Shown here in pieces: positions 24,915 to 34,296 of a stretch of 64,000 nucleotides of DNA (its first letter is position 1; each line of letters begins with the position of its first letter). Made by a program: the position numbers and the translations under genes. The stretch covers positions 62,001 through 126,000 of the forward strand of contig CAVSRB010000001.1 of NCBI GenBank assembly GCA_963730305.1, written 5' to 3'. The notes under the pieces are model-generated. The model did no database searches, was not told the origin of the DNA, and saw nothing but the letters and a program-made list of their open reading frames with translations. Source of the stretch: CAMYMQ01 sp963730305. Lineage in GTDB: Bacteria > Pseudomonadota > Alphaproteobacteria > Bin65.

Positions 24915-26624
24915 TCAGTCCGACGCGGCGCGGGCGAGCGCCTTCTCGCGGATGCTGGTCAGGGTCGCCCGCGGCGTGCTCGCGTCGGGATCGACCCGCA
25001 GCTCGATCAGCGCGGGGACGCCTGCCTTGAGGGATCGCTCGAAGGCCGGCTCAAAATCCTCTGTTTTTTCTACGATTTCGCCGTGACCGCCATAGGCGCG
25101 GGCCAGCGCCGCGAAATCCGGGTTGGACAGCGGCGTCGCGCTGATCCGGCCGGGGTATTCGCGCTCCTGATGCATGCGGATGGTGCCGTACATGGCGTTG
25201 TTGACGACAATGATGACAATGTTCGCGCCGTATTGCGCGGCGGTCGCCAGCTCCTGTCCGTGCATCATGAAGCAGCCGTCGCCGGCCAGGGCGACGACGA
25301 TCCGCTCCGGCTCGGCGAGCTTGGCCGCGATCGCGGCCGGGGTGCCGTAGCCCATCGTGCCCGAGGTCGGCCCGAGCAGGGTCCGGTACTGCTTCCACTG
25401 GTAATTCTTGTGGAACCAGCCGGTGTAGTTGCCCGCCCCCATCGCCACGATCGCGTCGTCGGGCAGCCGCGCGTTGAGCCAGGCGGCGATCTCGCCGATC
25501 TGGACCGCGCCCGGGATCGGTTCGGGCCGCATGTAGGCCAGGTAGGCGTCGCGTAGTGCCTGCCGCCGGCCGGCCCAGGCCGGCGTCTCCGGCGCCGACA
25601 GCTTCGCCGCCTCGGCCGCGAAATGCCTCATCCCGGCGTGGATGCCCAGGGTCGGCTGATAGACCCGGCCGAGCTCCTCGGCGTCGGGATAGACATGGAC
25701 CAGCGGCTGGCGCGGCACCGGGACGTCGAGCAGGGTGTAGCCGCTGGTGGTCAGCTCGCCGAGACGGGCCCCGACCGCCAGGATCAGGTCCGACTCGCGG
25801 ATGTACTCGGCCAGCGGCGGGTCGATGCCGAGGCCGGCGATGCCGACATACTGGTCGAGGCGGTTGTCGAAGTGGCTCTGCGCCCGGAACGACACCGCCA
25901 CCGGCAGGTCGAAGCGCCGGGCGAAGTCCTGGAAGTCGGCGACCGCCTGCGCGTCCCAGTCGCCACCGCCGGTGATCGCGATCGGCTGCCGGGCCGAGGC
26001 GAGCCTGTCGGCGAGATGGGTCATGTCCGCGGCCGCGGGCGCCGGTACCGCCGCGTGATAGCGGCGCGCGTCCCCGGTCGCGGCGCGCTCGGTCAGCATG
26101 TCCTCCGGCAGGGCCAGAACCACCGGCCCGGGCCGCCCAGACGTCGCCGTATGGAAAGCCCTGCTGACATATTCCGGAATCCGGGCCGGATCGTCGATTT
26201 GCGCGACCCACTTGGCCATCTGGCCGAACATGTGGCGGAAGTCGATCTCCTGGAACGCCTCGCGGTCGAGCATCGAGCGGCCGACCTGGCCGATGAACAG
26301 GATCATCGGGGTCGAATCCTGGAAGCCGATATGGACCCCGGCGCTGGCGTTGGTCGCGCCCGGGCCGCGGGTGACGAAGCAGATGCCCGGCTCGCCGCGC
26401 AGCTTGCCGTGCGCCTCGGCCATCATCGCCGCCCCGCCCTCCTGCCGGCAGGTCACTACCTGGATGTCGGGCACGTCGTGGAACGCGTCGAGCGCGGCCA
26501 GGTAGCTCTCGCCGGGCACGCAGAACACCCGGTCGACGCCGTGGATGCGCAGCTGATCCACCAGGATCTGGCCGCCCGTGCGGAGGTTGCTGCCGTCGCG
26601 TCCCCCGGCCCCCTGTTCGTTCAT
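24915..26624 (-). CDS. Thiamine diphosphate-dependent enzyme, acetolactate synthase-like
   Basis: A 569-residue ThDP enzyme with three domains: N-terminal pyrimidine-binding with the catalytic Glu in CRQEGGAAMMAEAHG, a middle domain with GGDWDAQAVADF, and the C-terminal diphosphate-binding motif from GDGCFMMHGQE to IIVVNNAMYGT. The family includes acetolactate synthase, benzoylformate decarboxylase and relatives. No regulatory IlvH subunit or isoleucine genes are near, so a catabolic decarboxylase or ligase role is possible. It is convergent with fadJ (8-base gap) and divergent from the FMN reductase. The 213-base upstream gap shows no clear promoter or operator. Confidence 0.85.
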   Translation of the reverse strand: MNEQGAGGRDGSNLRTGGQILVDQLRIHGVDRVFCVPGESYLAALDAFHDVPDIQVVTCRQEGGAAMMAEAHGKLRGEPGICFVTRGPGATNASAGVHIGFQDSTPMILFIGQVGRSMLDREAFQEIDFRHMFGQMAKWVAQIDDPARIPEYVSRAFHTATSGRPGPVVLALPEDMLTERAATGDARRYHAAVPAPAAADMTHLADRLASARQPIAITGGGDWDAQAVADFQDFARRFDLPVAVSFRAQSHFDNRLDQYVGIAGLGIDPPLAEYIRESDLILAVGARLGELTTSGYTLLDVPVPRQPLVHVYPDAEELGRVYQPTLGIHAGMRHFAAEAAKLSAPETPAWAGRRQALRDAYLAYMRPEPIPGAVQIGEIAAWLNARLPDDAIVAMGAGNYTGWFHKNYQWKQYRTLLGPTSGTMGYGTPAAIAAKLAEPERIVVALAGDGCFMMHGQELATAAQYGANIVIIVVNNAMYGTIRMHQEREYPGRISATPLSNPDFAALARAYGGHGEIVEKTEDFEPAFERSLKAGVPALIELRVDPDASTPRATLTSIREKALARAASD

Positions 26625-26837
26625 CGATCGCTCCCGTCCCGATGGCTGACCTACCGCCGGCGCGCCGCGGCCGGCCCCAGCGGCTCTATACTACCCTTGG
26701 CGATACGGCGAAACGGCAGTGTCGCCCGGCGCCGCGTCCCCTTGCTCCCGGCCCGCGAATGGCCTACTTGGCAGCGCGACGCGCGGCCCCGACCCCGGTC
26801 GGCCGTAACATCGAGAACATGAGGGGAGAAGTGCAGC

Positions 26838-27407
26838 ATGGCCAAGACCGGTCCGCTCAACGTCATCGCCGTCAGCGGCAGCCTTCGGCGCGATTCGTTC
26901 AACACCGCGGCGCTGCGGGCCTGCCTGGAGCTGGCGCCCGAGGACATGTCGATCGAGATCTTCGATCCGGCGCGGCTCGCCGCGTTCCCGCTGTTCAGCG
27001 AGGACATATCCGCCGCGGGGCTGCCCGAGCCGGTGGCGGACCTGTGCGGGCGGATCATGGCCGCCGACGGGCTGCTGATCGCGAATCCGGAATACCATCA
27101 CTCGATCTCGTCGGTGACCAAGACCTGGATCGACTGGGTGTCGCGCTCGCCGGACAAGCCGTTCAACGCCAAGCCGATCGCCGTGGTCGGCGCGAGCACG
27201 GGGCCGCTGGGCGGTCCGTGGGGCCAGTACGTGGTGCGTCAGTGCTTCGTCCCGCTCGAGGGCATCGTGATGCCCCGGCCGGAAGTGTTCATAAAGTCCT
27301 CCAAGACGAAGTTCGACGAAACCGGTAAGCTCACCGACGCGGATACGGCGCAAGAGCTGACGGGTTTCCTCGCCGCCTTCGCGGACTGGATTCGCAAGGT
27401 CGGCTGA
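26838..27407 (+). CDS. NADPH-dependent FMN reductase
   Basis: A 189-residue flavodoxin-like NAD(P)H:FMN oxidoreductase of the ChrR/AzoR-like group. The phosphate loop SGSLRRDSFNTAALRA is near the N-terminus and the flavin-binding block LLIANPEYHHSISSVTKTWIDW is in the middle, with VVGASTGPLGGPWGQ after it. It could supply reduced FMN to the window's luciferase-like monooxygenases or reduce quinones; neither is shown. A GAGGGGAGAA site precedes the ATG by six bases. It is monocistronic. Confidence 0.88.
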   Translation: MAKTGPLNVIAVSGSLRRDSFNTAALRACLELAPEDMSIEIFDPARLAAFPLFSEDISAAGLPEPVADLCGRIMAADGLLIANPEYHHSISSVTKTWIDWVSRSPDKPFNAKPIAVVGASTGPLGGPWGQYVVRQCFVPLEGIVMPRPEVFIKSSKTKFDETGKLTDADTAQELTGFLAAFADWIRKVG

Positions 27408-27580
27408 CGGTCGCCGTCAAATTGCCGCAACTTGGGCAGAAACTGGGGATTTCCCGCCTTCGGGCCACGTAAATAGGGGAACACTGGGGAAGCCGGCGCA
27501 CGCTTCAACGAACGCTAAGCGGCCGGCGCGCATCCTGACGGGGAATCCGGATTGGAACAGGATTGAAACGAGGGGACTTC

Positions 27581-29215
27581 ATGTTGCCAACCTGCAAGAC
27601 CTATCGGGGGGCCGCGTCGGCCCTGGTGATCGGCCTGGCGCTCGCGGCGGCCCAGCCTGCGGGCAGCGCCCTGGCCGAATCGTGGTCGGCCGACGCCTCG
27701 GTCGCCCTGAAGACGGGCGTCGAGGGCCTGGCGGACCACGCCCGGCGCGCCAGCGCCAAGGCGGAAGCCGAGGCGATCAAGGATTTCTACGAGAACCGCG
27801 ACTACCAGCCGCTGTGGTACGACGGCGCCAAGCTCAGCGCCCGGGCCCGCGACCTGTTCGCGGCCCTGCGCCGGGTCGGCGAGCAGGGGCTCGACCCCAA
27901 GCAATACGGTATGCCGGGGCTCGCGGAGAAGGCCCAGGCGGCCGATCCGGCGGCGCGGGCGCGCATGGAGCTCAAGCTGACCCGCGTGCTGATCGAGTAT
28001 GCCGGCGACCTGTCGGCCGGCAGCGTGCTGCCCAGCCGGACCGCGCCGGGAATGTTCCGGCGGCCGGAACGGCCCGATCCCAAGCGGATTCTGTCCGAGG
28101 CCGGGGACGCGGAGAACTTCGACCACTATCTGGCCGGCCTGGCGCCCAAATCGCGGCGCTACGTCCAGCTCAAGAAGGCGCTGGCCCGCTATCGGGCGAT
28201 CGCGGCCAAGGGCGGCTGGCCGAAGGTCTCGACCGGGCCGACGCTCAAGCCGGGCATGAAGGATCCGCGCGTCGTCGAGGTGCGCAACCGGCTGCGTGTT
28301 ACCGGCGACCTCACCAAGACCAGCCCCGACCCGATGGTGTTCGATGACATCCTCGAGGCGGCGGTCAAGCACTACCAGGACCGCAACGGCCTGACCGAGG
28401 ACGGCGCCGTCGGCCGCAACACGGTGACGGCGATGAACGTGTCGGCCGCCCAGCGGGTGCGCCAGCTCGAGATCAACATGGAGCGGCGGCGGTGGATGCC
28501 GAACGCGCTCGGCAAAACCTACATCTGGGTCAATCTCGCCGACTTCTACCTCAAGGTCGTCAAGAACACCGAGACGATCTACACGGCGCGGCTGGTGGTC
28601 GGGAAGACCTTCACCAGCACGCCGATCTTCAGCGCCAAGCTGAAGTACATCCTGTTCAACCCGCGCTGGAACGTGCCCTACTCGATCGCGTCGAAGGAGA
28701 TGCTGCCCAAGATCAAGAAGGATCCGGGCTATCTCAGCCGCAACAATTACGAACTGCTCGGGCCGAACGGCAAGACGATCGATCCCGGCAGCGTCGACTG
28801 GACCGACGTGTCGACGCGGAACTTCCGCTACTACATCCGCCAGCAGGCCGGTCCGGGCAACGCGCTGGGCGAGGTGGCGTTCATGTTCCCGAACAAATTC
28901 AACGTGTTCATCCACGACACCAACGCGCGCCATCTGTTCGGCCGCACGGTGCGGGCGTTCAGCCACGGCTGCATGCGGCTGCAGTATCCGCTCAAGCTCG
29001 CGGTCCTCTTGCTCAAGAGCAAGGAGGGCTGGACGATGGATCGCATCCGCAAGCTGATTGCAACCAAGAAGCCGACCTCGGTATATCTGCCCAAGCCGAT
29101 ACCGGTGCACGTGACCTACATCACCGCCTGGGCCGACCGGGATGGGACGGTGAACTTCCGGCGCGACATCTACAAACGGGATGCCGCGCTCATCAAGGCC
29201 CTGCGCCGCAGCTAG
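27581..29215 (+). CDS. Murein L,D-transpeptidase, YcbB/LdtD family
   Basis: A 544-residue periplasmic enzyme that cross-links peptidoglycan 3-3 or attaches stems through L,D bonds. A signal peptide is followed by a helical scaffold, a peptidoglycan-binding-like domain (RNGLTEDGAVGRNTVTAMN) and the YkuD catalytic domain, with the active-site block HDTNARHLFG and SHGCMRLQ (Cys464). This domain order is that of E. coli YcbB (LdtD). I chose the ATG at 27581, five bases after GAGGGGA, over the ATG at 27563, which would delay the signal peptide. The next gene is a YcbK-like peptidase, a common pairing. Confidence 0.92.
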   Translation: MLPTCKTYRGAASALVIGLALAAAQPAGSALAESWSADASVALKTGVEGLADHARRASAKAEAEAIKDFYENRDYQPLWYDGAKLSARARDLFAALRRVGEQGLDPKQYGMPGLAEKAQAADPAARARMELKLTRVLIEYAGDLSAGSVLPSRTAPGMFRRPERPDPKRILSEAGDAENFDHYLAGLAPKSRRYVQLKKALARYRAIAAKGGWPKVSTGPTLKPGMKDPRVVEVRNRLRVTGDLTKTSPDPMVFDDILEAAVKHYQDRNGLTEDGAVGRNTVTAMNVSAAQRVRQLEINMERRRWMPNALGKTYIWVNLADFYLKVVKNTETIYTARLVVGKTFTSTPIFSAKLKYILFNPRWNVPYSIASKEMLPKIKKDPGYLSRNNYELLGPNGKTIDPGSVDWTDVSTRNFRYYIRQQAGPGNALGEVAFMFPNKFNVFIHDTNARHLFGRTVRAFSHGCMRLQYPLKLAVLLLKSKEGWTMDRIRKLIATKKPTSVYLPKPIPVHVTYITAWADRDGTVNFRRDIYKRDAALIKALRRS

Positions 29216-29266
29216 GGTCCAACCGGAAACGCGCCGCGCGTTTCCCGACAGGGGAGATTGGGATCG

Positions 29267-30031
29267 TTGTGCGACAGTGATCACGGGGATGCGCCGGTGG
29301 TGAGCCGCCGCACCCTTCTCATGGGGCTGGCCGGGACGGCCCTGGTAACCGCGACCGGGGTGCCGGCCGCGGCGGCGACTCCGGGCCGGACCCTTCAGTT
29401 CTTCCGCTACCATTCGGGCGAGAAGCTCACCGCGCCCTATTTCGCGCACCATCACTACCGCGACAATATTCTCGAGGAAATCAACAAGATCTGCCGCGAC
29501 CTTCGGGAGAAAGAAGAGACGGCGATGGACGTCCACCTGCTGGACTACGTCTACGCCGTGGCCCACGCGGTCGATCCCAATCCGGTGGTCGAGATCATCT
29601 CGGCCTACCGCACGCCGAAGACCAACGCCTGGCTGCGCTCGAAGAGCACCAACGTCGCCAAGCACAGCTTGCACATGGAAGGCCGGGCCATGGATATCCG
29701 CATCCGCGGCCACGAGCCCGAGCAGGTGGCGGCGGTCGCGCGGAGCATGAAGCGCGGCGGCGTCGGCCTCTACATCAAGTCCGGCTTCGTCCACCTCGAT
29801 ACCGGCAGCCCGCGCTTCTGGGGGATCACCCCGCAACAGACCCGGCTGGCGCAGCTCGACGCGGCGGCCCACCGCCATCCGGCGAGCACGGCGCAGCTCG
29901 TCGCCAGTCCGCCGCGTCCCCTGGAGCATATTCCCACGGACCGGCGGCGCTTCGTCGGCCTCAGGCCGAGCCTGCGGCCGGACGCCAGTTCGCCGGCCGT
30001 CCGCACCCTGCCGACGATCCGGCCGCTGTAG
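29267..30031 (+). CDS. DUF882/YcbK-like peptidoglycan peptidase
   Basis: A 254-residue exported protein of the M15/YcbK type. A twin-arginine-like signal (VSRRTLLMGLAG) precedes the catalytic domain. The metal-binding pattern is visible as KHSLHMEGRAMDIRI and FVHLDTG, with ISAYRTPKTNAWLR before it. The fold is that of zinc DD-carboxypeptidases, so it probably trims or remodels peptidoglycan with the preceding L,D-transpeptidase. The start is uncertain: the TTG at 29267 has an AGGGGAG site ten bases upstream, the TTG at 29258 is too close to it, and a GTG at 29297 is a third option. Confidence 0.82.
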   Translation: MCDSDHGDAPVVSRRTLLMGLAGTALVTATGVPAAAATPGRTLQFFRYHSGEKLTAPYFAHHHYRDNILEEINKICRDLREKEETAMDVHLLDYVYAVAHAVDPNPVVEIISAYRTPKTNAWLRSKSTNVAKHSLHMEGRAMDIRIRGHEPEQVAAVARSMKRGGVGLYIKSGFVHLDTGSPRFWGITPQQTRLAQLDAAAHRHPASTAQLVASPPRPLEHIPTDRRRFVGLRPSLRPDASSPAVRTLPTIRPL

Positions 30032-30057
30032 CCGGCCGTCGACGGCCCGTCGCAGGC

Positions 30058-30083
30058 CCGCGCCTGGTTATCCACAGGCGCGG
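30058..30083 (+). terminator. Hairpin after the YcbK-like gene
   Basis: CCGCGCCTG at 30058-30066 pairs perfectly with CAGGCGCGG at 30075-30083 around the loop GTTATCCA, 26 bases after the stop. There is no T-run, so it is either a weak or Rho-assisted terminator or a stabilising hairpin. It separates the peptidoglycan genes from the B12 riboswitch. Confidence 0.5.
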
Positions 30084-30119
30084 CCACGGCGGCTGCTTGA
30101 CAGCCGTCGGGCCCGGCGA

Positions 30120-30312
30120 TAATCGAAAGGCATCGTTCGGCTCCCCGATCCGGGGATTAAAAGGGAACGTGGTGCGGCGGTAACCACCGCCAACGCCACG
30201 GCTGCCCCCGCAACTGTAAGCGGCGAGCGGACGCGCATCGACGTCACTGGAAGCCATTCCGGGAAGACAGCGCGCTCCGCCCTGACCCGCGAGCCAGGAG
30301 ACCTGCCGTCCG
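30120..30312 (+). ncRNA. Cobalamin riboswitch upstream of btuB
   Basis: The conserved cobalamin aptamer elements occur in order: AAAAGGGAACGTGGTG (from about 30159), ACGGCTGCCCCCGCAACTG (from about 30198) with TAAGCGG, GGGAAGAC near 30270, and the B12-box AGCCAGGAGACCTGCC at 30292-30307. Adenosylcobalamin binding would block expression of btuB and the following transport genes. The edges are approximate. The btuB GTG lies 97 bases past the B12 box; I did not resolve the expression platform. Confidence 0.93.
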
Positions 30313-30408
30313 GTGTCATCCATCTGCCGGGCGGGTAGGACCGGGAGAGCGGGCAATCGAGCCCCGTCGTGATGACAGCCAGTCAACGGTCATCAACGGA
30401 GGCGTCCT

Positions 30409-32370
30409 GTGCCCGCAACCACTTCCACTCGCATCCTGTCCGGAATCCTGTGCCTGTCCGGCGCGCTGTTCGTCCGCGCCGGCGCCGCCGCCGCGGACGG
30501 CGCCGACGTCAAGGTCGCGCCAGAGACGGTCGTCAGCGCCGACCGCCTGCCGACCGATATCCGCAAGGTCGGCAGCGCCGTCTCCGTGCTCGACCAGCAG
30601 CAGATCCAGCAGCGCCAGCAGCTGTTCGGCAGCGAGCTGCTGCGCGACGTCCCGGGGCTCAGCGTCAGCCGTCAGGGCACTTTCGGCGACAACACCCAGA
30701 TCCGCGTGCGCGGTGCCGAGGCCAACCACGTCCTGGTCCTGATCGACGGCATGAAGGTCAACGATCCGGCCAACGGCAACGAGTTCAACTTCGGCAACCT
30801 GCTCGGCCTCGGGCTGAGCCGGATCGAGGTGCTGCGCGGTCCGCAGAGCGGGCTCTACGGGCCCGACGCCCTGGCCGGCGTGATCAACATCGAGACGCCG
30901 CTGGGCAAGCCGGGCCTGTTCTTCGAGGGCTTCACCGAGACCGGCTCCTTCGCCACCGTCATCGGCGGCGGCCGGGTCAGCGGGGGCAACAAGAAGATCC
31001 GCTTCTCGCTGTTCGGCGTGCGCGCCCGGACCGCGGGCACCAACATCTCGCGGCCGACCTCCCTGCCCTTCGCCAACGAGGCCGACGACAGCAGCAACAC
31101 GACGTTCCACGGCCGCATGCGCGCCTACGTCACCGACTGGCTGCAGCTCGACTTCGCCGGCCGCTACGTGAACTCGCGGGTCCAGTTCGACGCCGACACC
31201 AATTTCAACGGCCTGAACAACGACGCCAACCGGGTGACCAAGCGCGAGGCGGTCCAGGGCATCGCCAAGGCGAAGCTGTCCTTCCTCGACGGCCGCTGGC
31301 AGACGCTGTTCACGGTCGGCGGCCTGAAGACGGACAACGACAACTACAGCAACGGCGTCTTCCAGACTTCGCAATTCGGCGACCGGCTGAAATTGGCCGC
31401 GCAGACCGCCTACACCTTCTCGACGCCGACGATCGCCCGGGCCGAACACACCATCATCCTGGCGTTGGAACACGAGATCCAGCGCTTCAAGCAGAACGAT
31501 CAGGCCTATGCGGGCGCCAGCGACCAGGATCGGCGGCGGCACCAGACCGGCTATGTCGCCGAATACCGGCTGGGCCTGTGGGACCGGCTGTTCCTGAGCG
31601 GCGTGGTCCGCTTCGACCAGCAGGACGAGTTCGACAACCAGGTCACCTGGCGCGGCACCGCGGCCTATCTGGTCCGCTCGACCCGCACCCGCTTCCACAC
31701 CAGCATCGGCCGCGGCTTCAAGAACCCGACCTTTACCGAGCAGTACGGCTTCTTTCCCGGCACCTTCAAGGGCAACCCGAGCCTCACCACCGAGACGTCG
31801 ACCGGTTGGGACGTCGGCGTCGAGCAGAAGCTGTTCGGGCCGAAGCTCAAGGCCGACGTGACCTTCTTCCAGAGCTGGCTGTCAAACGAGATCCAGACCT
31901 ACGGCTTCGCGCCGTCGTCGGTGCGCAACCTGGCCGGCACCAGCCACCGCCACGGCATCGAGCTGTCGTTCACGGCCAGGCCGTTCCCGCAGTTCACGAT
32001 CAAGGGCGCCTATACCTACCTGATCGCGCAGGAGGCCAACGGCACCCAGGAGATCCGGCGGCCGCGCCACTCGGGCAGCCTCAACTTCAACTACCGCTTC
32101 TACCACAAGCGGGCGAACGTCAACCTGGGCATCCAGTTCAACGGCCAGCAGCGGGACACGTGGTACCCGCCGGCGGGCGCGACCACCACGACCCTGGGCG
32201 GCTTCGTCCTGGTCAACGTCGCGGCCTCGTTCAAGGTGACCGACAATCTCGAGGTCTTCGGCCGCATCCACAATCTGCTAAACCAGCGCTATGAGGAAGT
32301 TTACTCCTTCCAGTCCCCGCGCATCGGCGCCTTCGCCGGTATCCGGATCAAGTTCGGCGCGCCGATGTAG
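30409..32370 (+). CDS. btuB: TonB-dependent vitamin B12 outer-membrane receptor
   Basis: A 653-residue TonB-dependent outer-membrane transporter. After a signal peptide comes a TonB-box-like ETVVSA, the plug domain (VLVLIDGMKVNDP, RIEVLRGPQSGLYGPDALAGVINI) and a beta-barrel ending in FAGIRIKFGAPM, with a late TonB-receptor block LEVFGRIHNLLNQRYEEVYSF. Its place directly after a cobalamin riboswitch and before btuF-btuC-btuD identifies the substrate as a corrinoid. The GTG start at 30409 follows ACGGAGG. Energy comes from TonB-ExbBD, not encoded here. Confidence 0.93.
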   Translation: MPATTSTRILSGILCLSGALFVRAGAAAADGADVKVAPETVVSADRLPTDIRKVGSAVSVLDQQQIQQRQQLFGSELLRDVPGLSVSRQGTFGDNTQIRVRGAEANHVLVLIDGMKVNDPANGNEFNFGNLLGLGLSRIEVLRGPQSGLYGPDALAGVINIETPLGKPGLFFEGFTETGSFATVIGGGRVSGGNKKIRFSLFGVRARTAGTNISRPTSLPFANEADDSSNTTFHGRMRAYVTDWLQLDFAGRYVNSRVQFDADTNFNGLNNDANRVTKREAVQGIAKAKLSFLDGRWQTLFTVGGLKTDNDNYSNGVFQTSQFGDRLKLAAQTAYTFSTPTIARAEHTIILALEHEIQRFKQNDQAYAGASDQDRRRHQTGYVAEYRLGLWDRLFLSGVVRFDQQDEFDNQVTWRGTAAYLVRSTRTRFHTSIGRGFKNPTFTEQYGFFPGTFKGNPSLTTETSTGWDVGVEQKLFGPKLKADVTFFQSWLSNEIQTYGFAPSSVRNLAGTSHRHGIELSFTARPFPQFTIKGAYTYLIAQEANGTQEIRRPRHSGSLNFNYRFYHKRANVNLGIQFNGQQRDTWYPPAGATTTTLGGFVLVNVAASFKVTDNLEVFGRIHNLLNQRYEEVYSFQSPRIGAFAGIRIKFGAPM

Positions 32371-32380
32371 GGGCCGCGCG

Positions 32381-33295
32381 GTGCGGCGGCCCGGCGGGCT
32401 GATGCCGGCCCGATTGGCGCTGTCCCGACTGGCGCTGTCCCGACTGGCGCTCGCGGGGCTCGCCGCGCTGGCCCTCGGCCCGGTCCCGGCGTCCGCGGCG
32501 GGACCGGCAGCGCGGCCGGCGCGGGTGGTGTCGCTGAGCGTGTGCGTCGACCAGGTGCTGATCCCGCTTGCCGATCCCGGCCAGGTCGCCTCGGTCACCT
32601 ACCAGGCGGCGGAGCCGGCCTATTCCCGGGTCTGGCGCGCGGCCAAGCGCTACTACCTCAACCGCGGCACCGCCGAAGAAGTGATCCGGCTGCGCCCCGA
32701 CCTCGTCTTCGCCGACCCGTTCAACGCGCGCGCGACGGTGCGTCTCTTGCGCCGGCTGGGGACGCGGGTGGTCAGTCTGCCGAATGCGACCACGATCCCC
32801 CAGATCGAGGCTTTCGTGCGCCGGGTGGCGGGCCTGCTCGGCCATCCCGAACGCGGCGCCGCCGCGATCGACCGGATGCGCCGGCGCCTGGCGGCGATTC
32901 CCGCGCCCGATCCGGCCCGCCGCCCGGTCCTGGTGATGGTGTGGTCGCGCGGCTACAGCCCCGGCGCCGGCACGGTCGCCGACACCGCGATCCGCGCGGC
33001 CGGCTTCCGCAACTTCACCGCCATGCACGGCGTCGTCGGCATGAAGCAACTCGCGCTGGAGACCCTGATCACCGCCCAGGTCGACGCGCTGGCGATCACC
33101 GGCACCGGCGATTCGGGCGCCTCGATCGCGACCGAATGGCTGCGCCATCCGGCCCTGGAGCGGCTGCGCGCGTCGGTGCCGAGCATCGTGCTGACCGGCA
33201 GCCTGCTGTCGTGCGGCACCCCGGCGATCACCGACGCCATCGAGCGGCTGGCGCGCCTGCGCTTGCGCGTCGAGCACCGAACCGGGGCCCGGTGA
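32381..33295 (+). CDS. btuF: Cobalamin ABC transporter substrate-binding protein
   Basis: A periplasmic binding protein of about 304 residues in the helical-backbone class used for corrinoids and iron siderophores. After a signal peptide it shows RVVSLSVCVDQVLIPLADP, typical of BtuF-like proteins, and LRPDLVFADPFN. The signal region contains a 15-base direct repeat (see 32415). The GTG at 32381, eight bases after AGGGG overlapping the btuB stop, is my preferred start; the ATG at 32402 is the alternative. Its stop overlaps the btuC start (GTGA), so the genes are translationally coupled. Confidence 0.88.
   Translation: MRRPGGLMPARLALSRLALSRLALAGLAALALGPVPASAAGPAARPARVVSLSVCVDQVLIPLADPGQVASVTYQAAEPAYSRVWRAAKRYYLNRGTAEEVIRLRPDLVFADPFNARATVRLLRRLGTRVVSLPNATTIPQIEAFVRRVAGLLGHPERGAAAIDRMRRRLAAIPAPDPARRPVLVMVWSRGYSPGAGTVADTAIRAAGFRNFTAMHGVVGMKQLALETLITAQVDALAITGTGDSGASIATEWLRHPALERLRASVPSIVLTGSLLSCGTPAITDAIERLARLRLRVEHRTGAR
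32415..32451. repeat. 15-bp direct repeat in btuF signal peptide
   Basis: TGGCGCTGTCCCGAC occurs at 32415-32429 and 32430-32444, followed by a partial third unit TGGCGCT to 32451. It encodes the repeated LALSR units of the signal peptide. In-frame gain or loss of units would change signal peptide length by five residues without breaking the gene. Confidence 0.85.
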
Positions 33296-34296
33296 CTGCT
33301 TCCCGCCACGCCTATGGCCGCGTCATTGCCGGTCTGAGCATCGGCGTGGTCGTCGTCGCCGTCCTGTCCCTGATGGTCGGCCCGGCGGCGATCGGCTTCT
33401 TCGACATCCTCAAGGGCCTGGTCGGCGACGGCAGCAGCACGGTGGTGCTGATCGCCACCGAGGTGCGCTTGCCGCGGACCCTGATGGGGCTGCTCGTCGG
33501 CGCGACCCTGGGCCTGTCCGGGGCGGCGCTGCAGGGCTACCTGCGCAATCCGCTGGCCGAACCCGGCTTGATCGGCGTCTCCGCCGGCGCGGCGCTGGGC
33601 GCCGTCCTCGCCCTCTATTACGGCTTGAGCGCGCTGGTCGCCTGGGCGGTGCCGATCGGCGGCATGGTCGGGGCCGGGATCGCCGTGCTGCTGGTCCAGC
33701 TGCTCGCCGGACGCGGCTCGACCACGCTGACCCTGATCCTCGCCGGCATCGCGGTGTCCAGCTTCGCCGGCGCGCTGACCTCGCTGGCGCTCAACCTCGC
33801 GCCGAGCCCCTACGCCATCGTCGAGATCGTGTTCTGGATGCTCGGCTCGATCACCGACCGCAGCCTGGAGCACGTCGCCCTGTCGGCCCCCTTCATGCTG
33901 ATCGGCTGGGTGATCCTGTTGAGCCTGGGCCGCGCGCTCGACGCCATGGCGCTGGGCGAGGAAGCGGCGCAGAGCCTGGGCTTCGACCCGCTGAGCGTGC
34001 GCCGCCGGGTGATCGCCGGGACAGCGCTCGCGGTCGGTGCGGCGGTGTCGGTCTCGGGGATCATCGGCTTCGTCGGCCTGGTCGTGCCGCACATCCTGCG
34101 CCCGCTGGTCGACCACCGGCCGGGCCGGCTGCTGGTCGCCAGCGCGCTCGGTGGCGCCTTGCTCACCCTGCTCGCGGACATCCTGGTGCGAATCATCACG
34201 CCCAGCGGCGAGCTCAAGCTCGGCGTCGTCACCGCCATCGTCGGCGCGCCGGTCTTCCTCCACCTGGTCCTGCGCATGCGGCGGGTCGAGGCATGA
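33292..34296 (+). CDS. btuC: Cobalamin ABC transporter permease
   Basis: A 334-residue FecCD/BtuC-type permease with about ten membrane helices. Conserved strings are EVRLPRTLMGLLVGATLGLSGAALQG, NPLAEPGLIGVSAGAALG and the coupling region GFDPLSVRRRV, then GFVGLVVPHILRPLVDH. It forms the membrane channel of the BtuCDF importer and moves corrinoids from BtuF to the cytoplasm. The GTG start overlaps the btuF stop, and the stop overlaps the btuD start (ATGA), so the three are coupled in one operon under the riboswitch. Confidence 0.93.
   Translation: MTASRHAYGRVIAGLSIGVVVVAVLSLMVGPAAIGFFDILKGLVGDGSSTVVLIATEVRLPRTLMGLLVGATLGLSGAALQGYLRNPLAEPGLIGVSAGAALGAVLALYYGLSALVAWAVPIGGMVGAGIAVLLVQLLAGRGSTTLTLILAGIAVSSFAGALTSLALNLAPSPYAIVEIVFWMLGSITDRSLEHVALSAPFMLIGWVILLSLGRALDAMALGEEAAQSLGFDPLSVRRRVIAGTALAVGAAVSVSGIIGFVGLVVPHILRPLVDHRPGRLLVASALGGALLTLLADILVRIITPSGELKLGVVTAIVGAPVFLHLVLRMRRVEA

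Noticed and set aside
28981..29215. Second overlapping plus-strand frame inside the L,D-transpeptidase
   Set aside because: Basic, low-complexity shadow without start signal; the true frame holds the SHGCMRLQ catalytic motif.
30068..30076. TTATCCACA, a perfect DnaA box
   Set aside because: It is a single box within the loop of a hairpin after the YcbK-like gene. No cluster of boxes, AT-rich unwinding region or dnaA/dnaN/gidA context is present, so it is not an origin.
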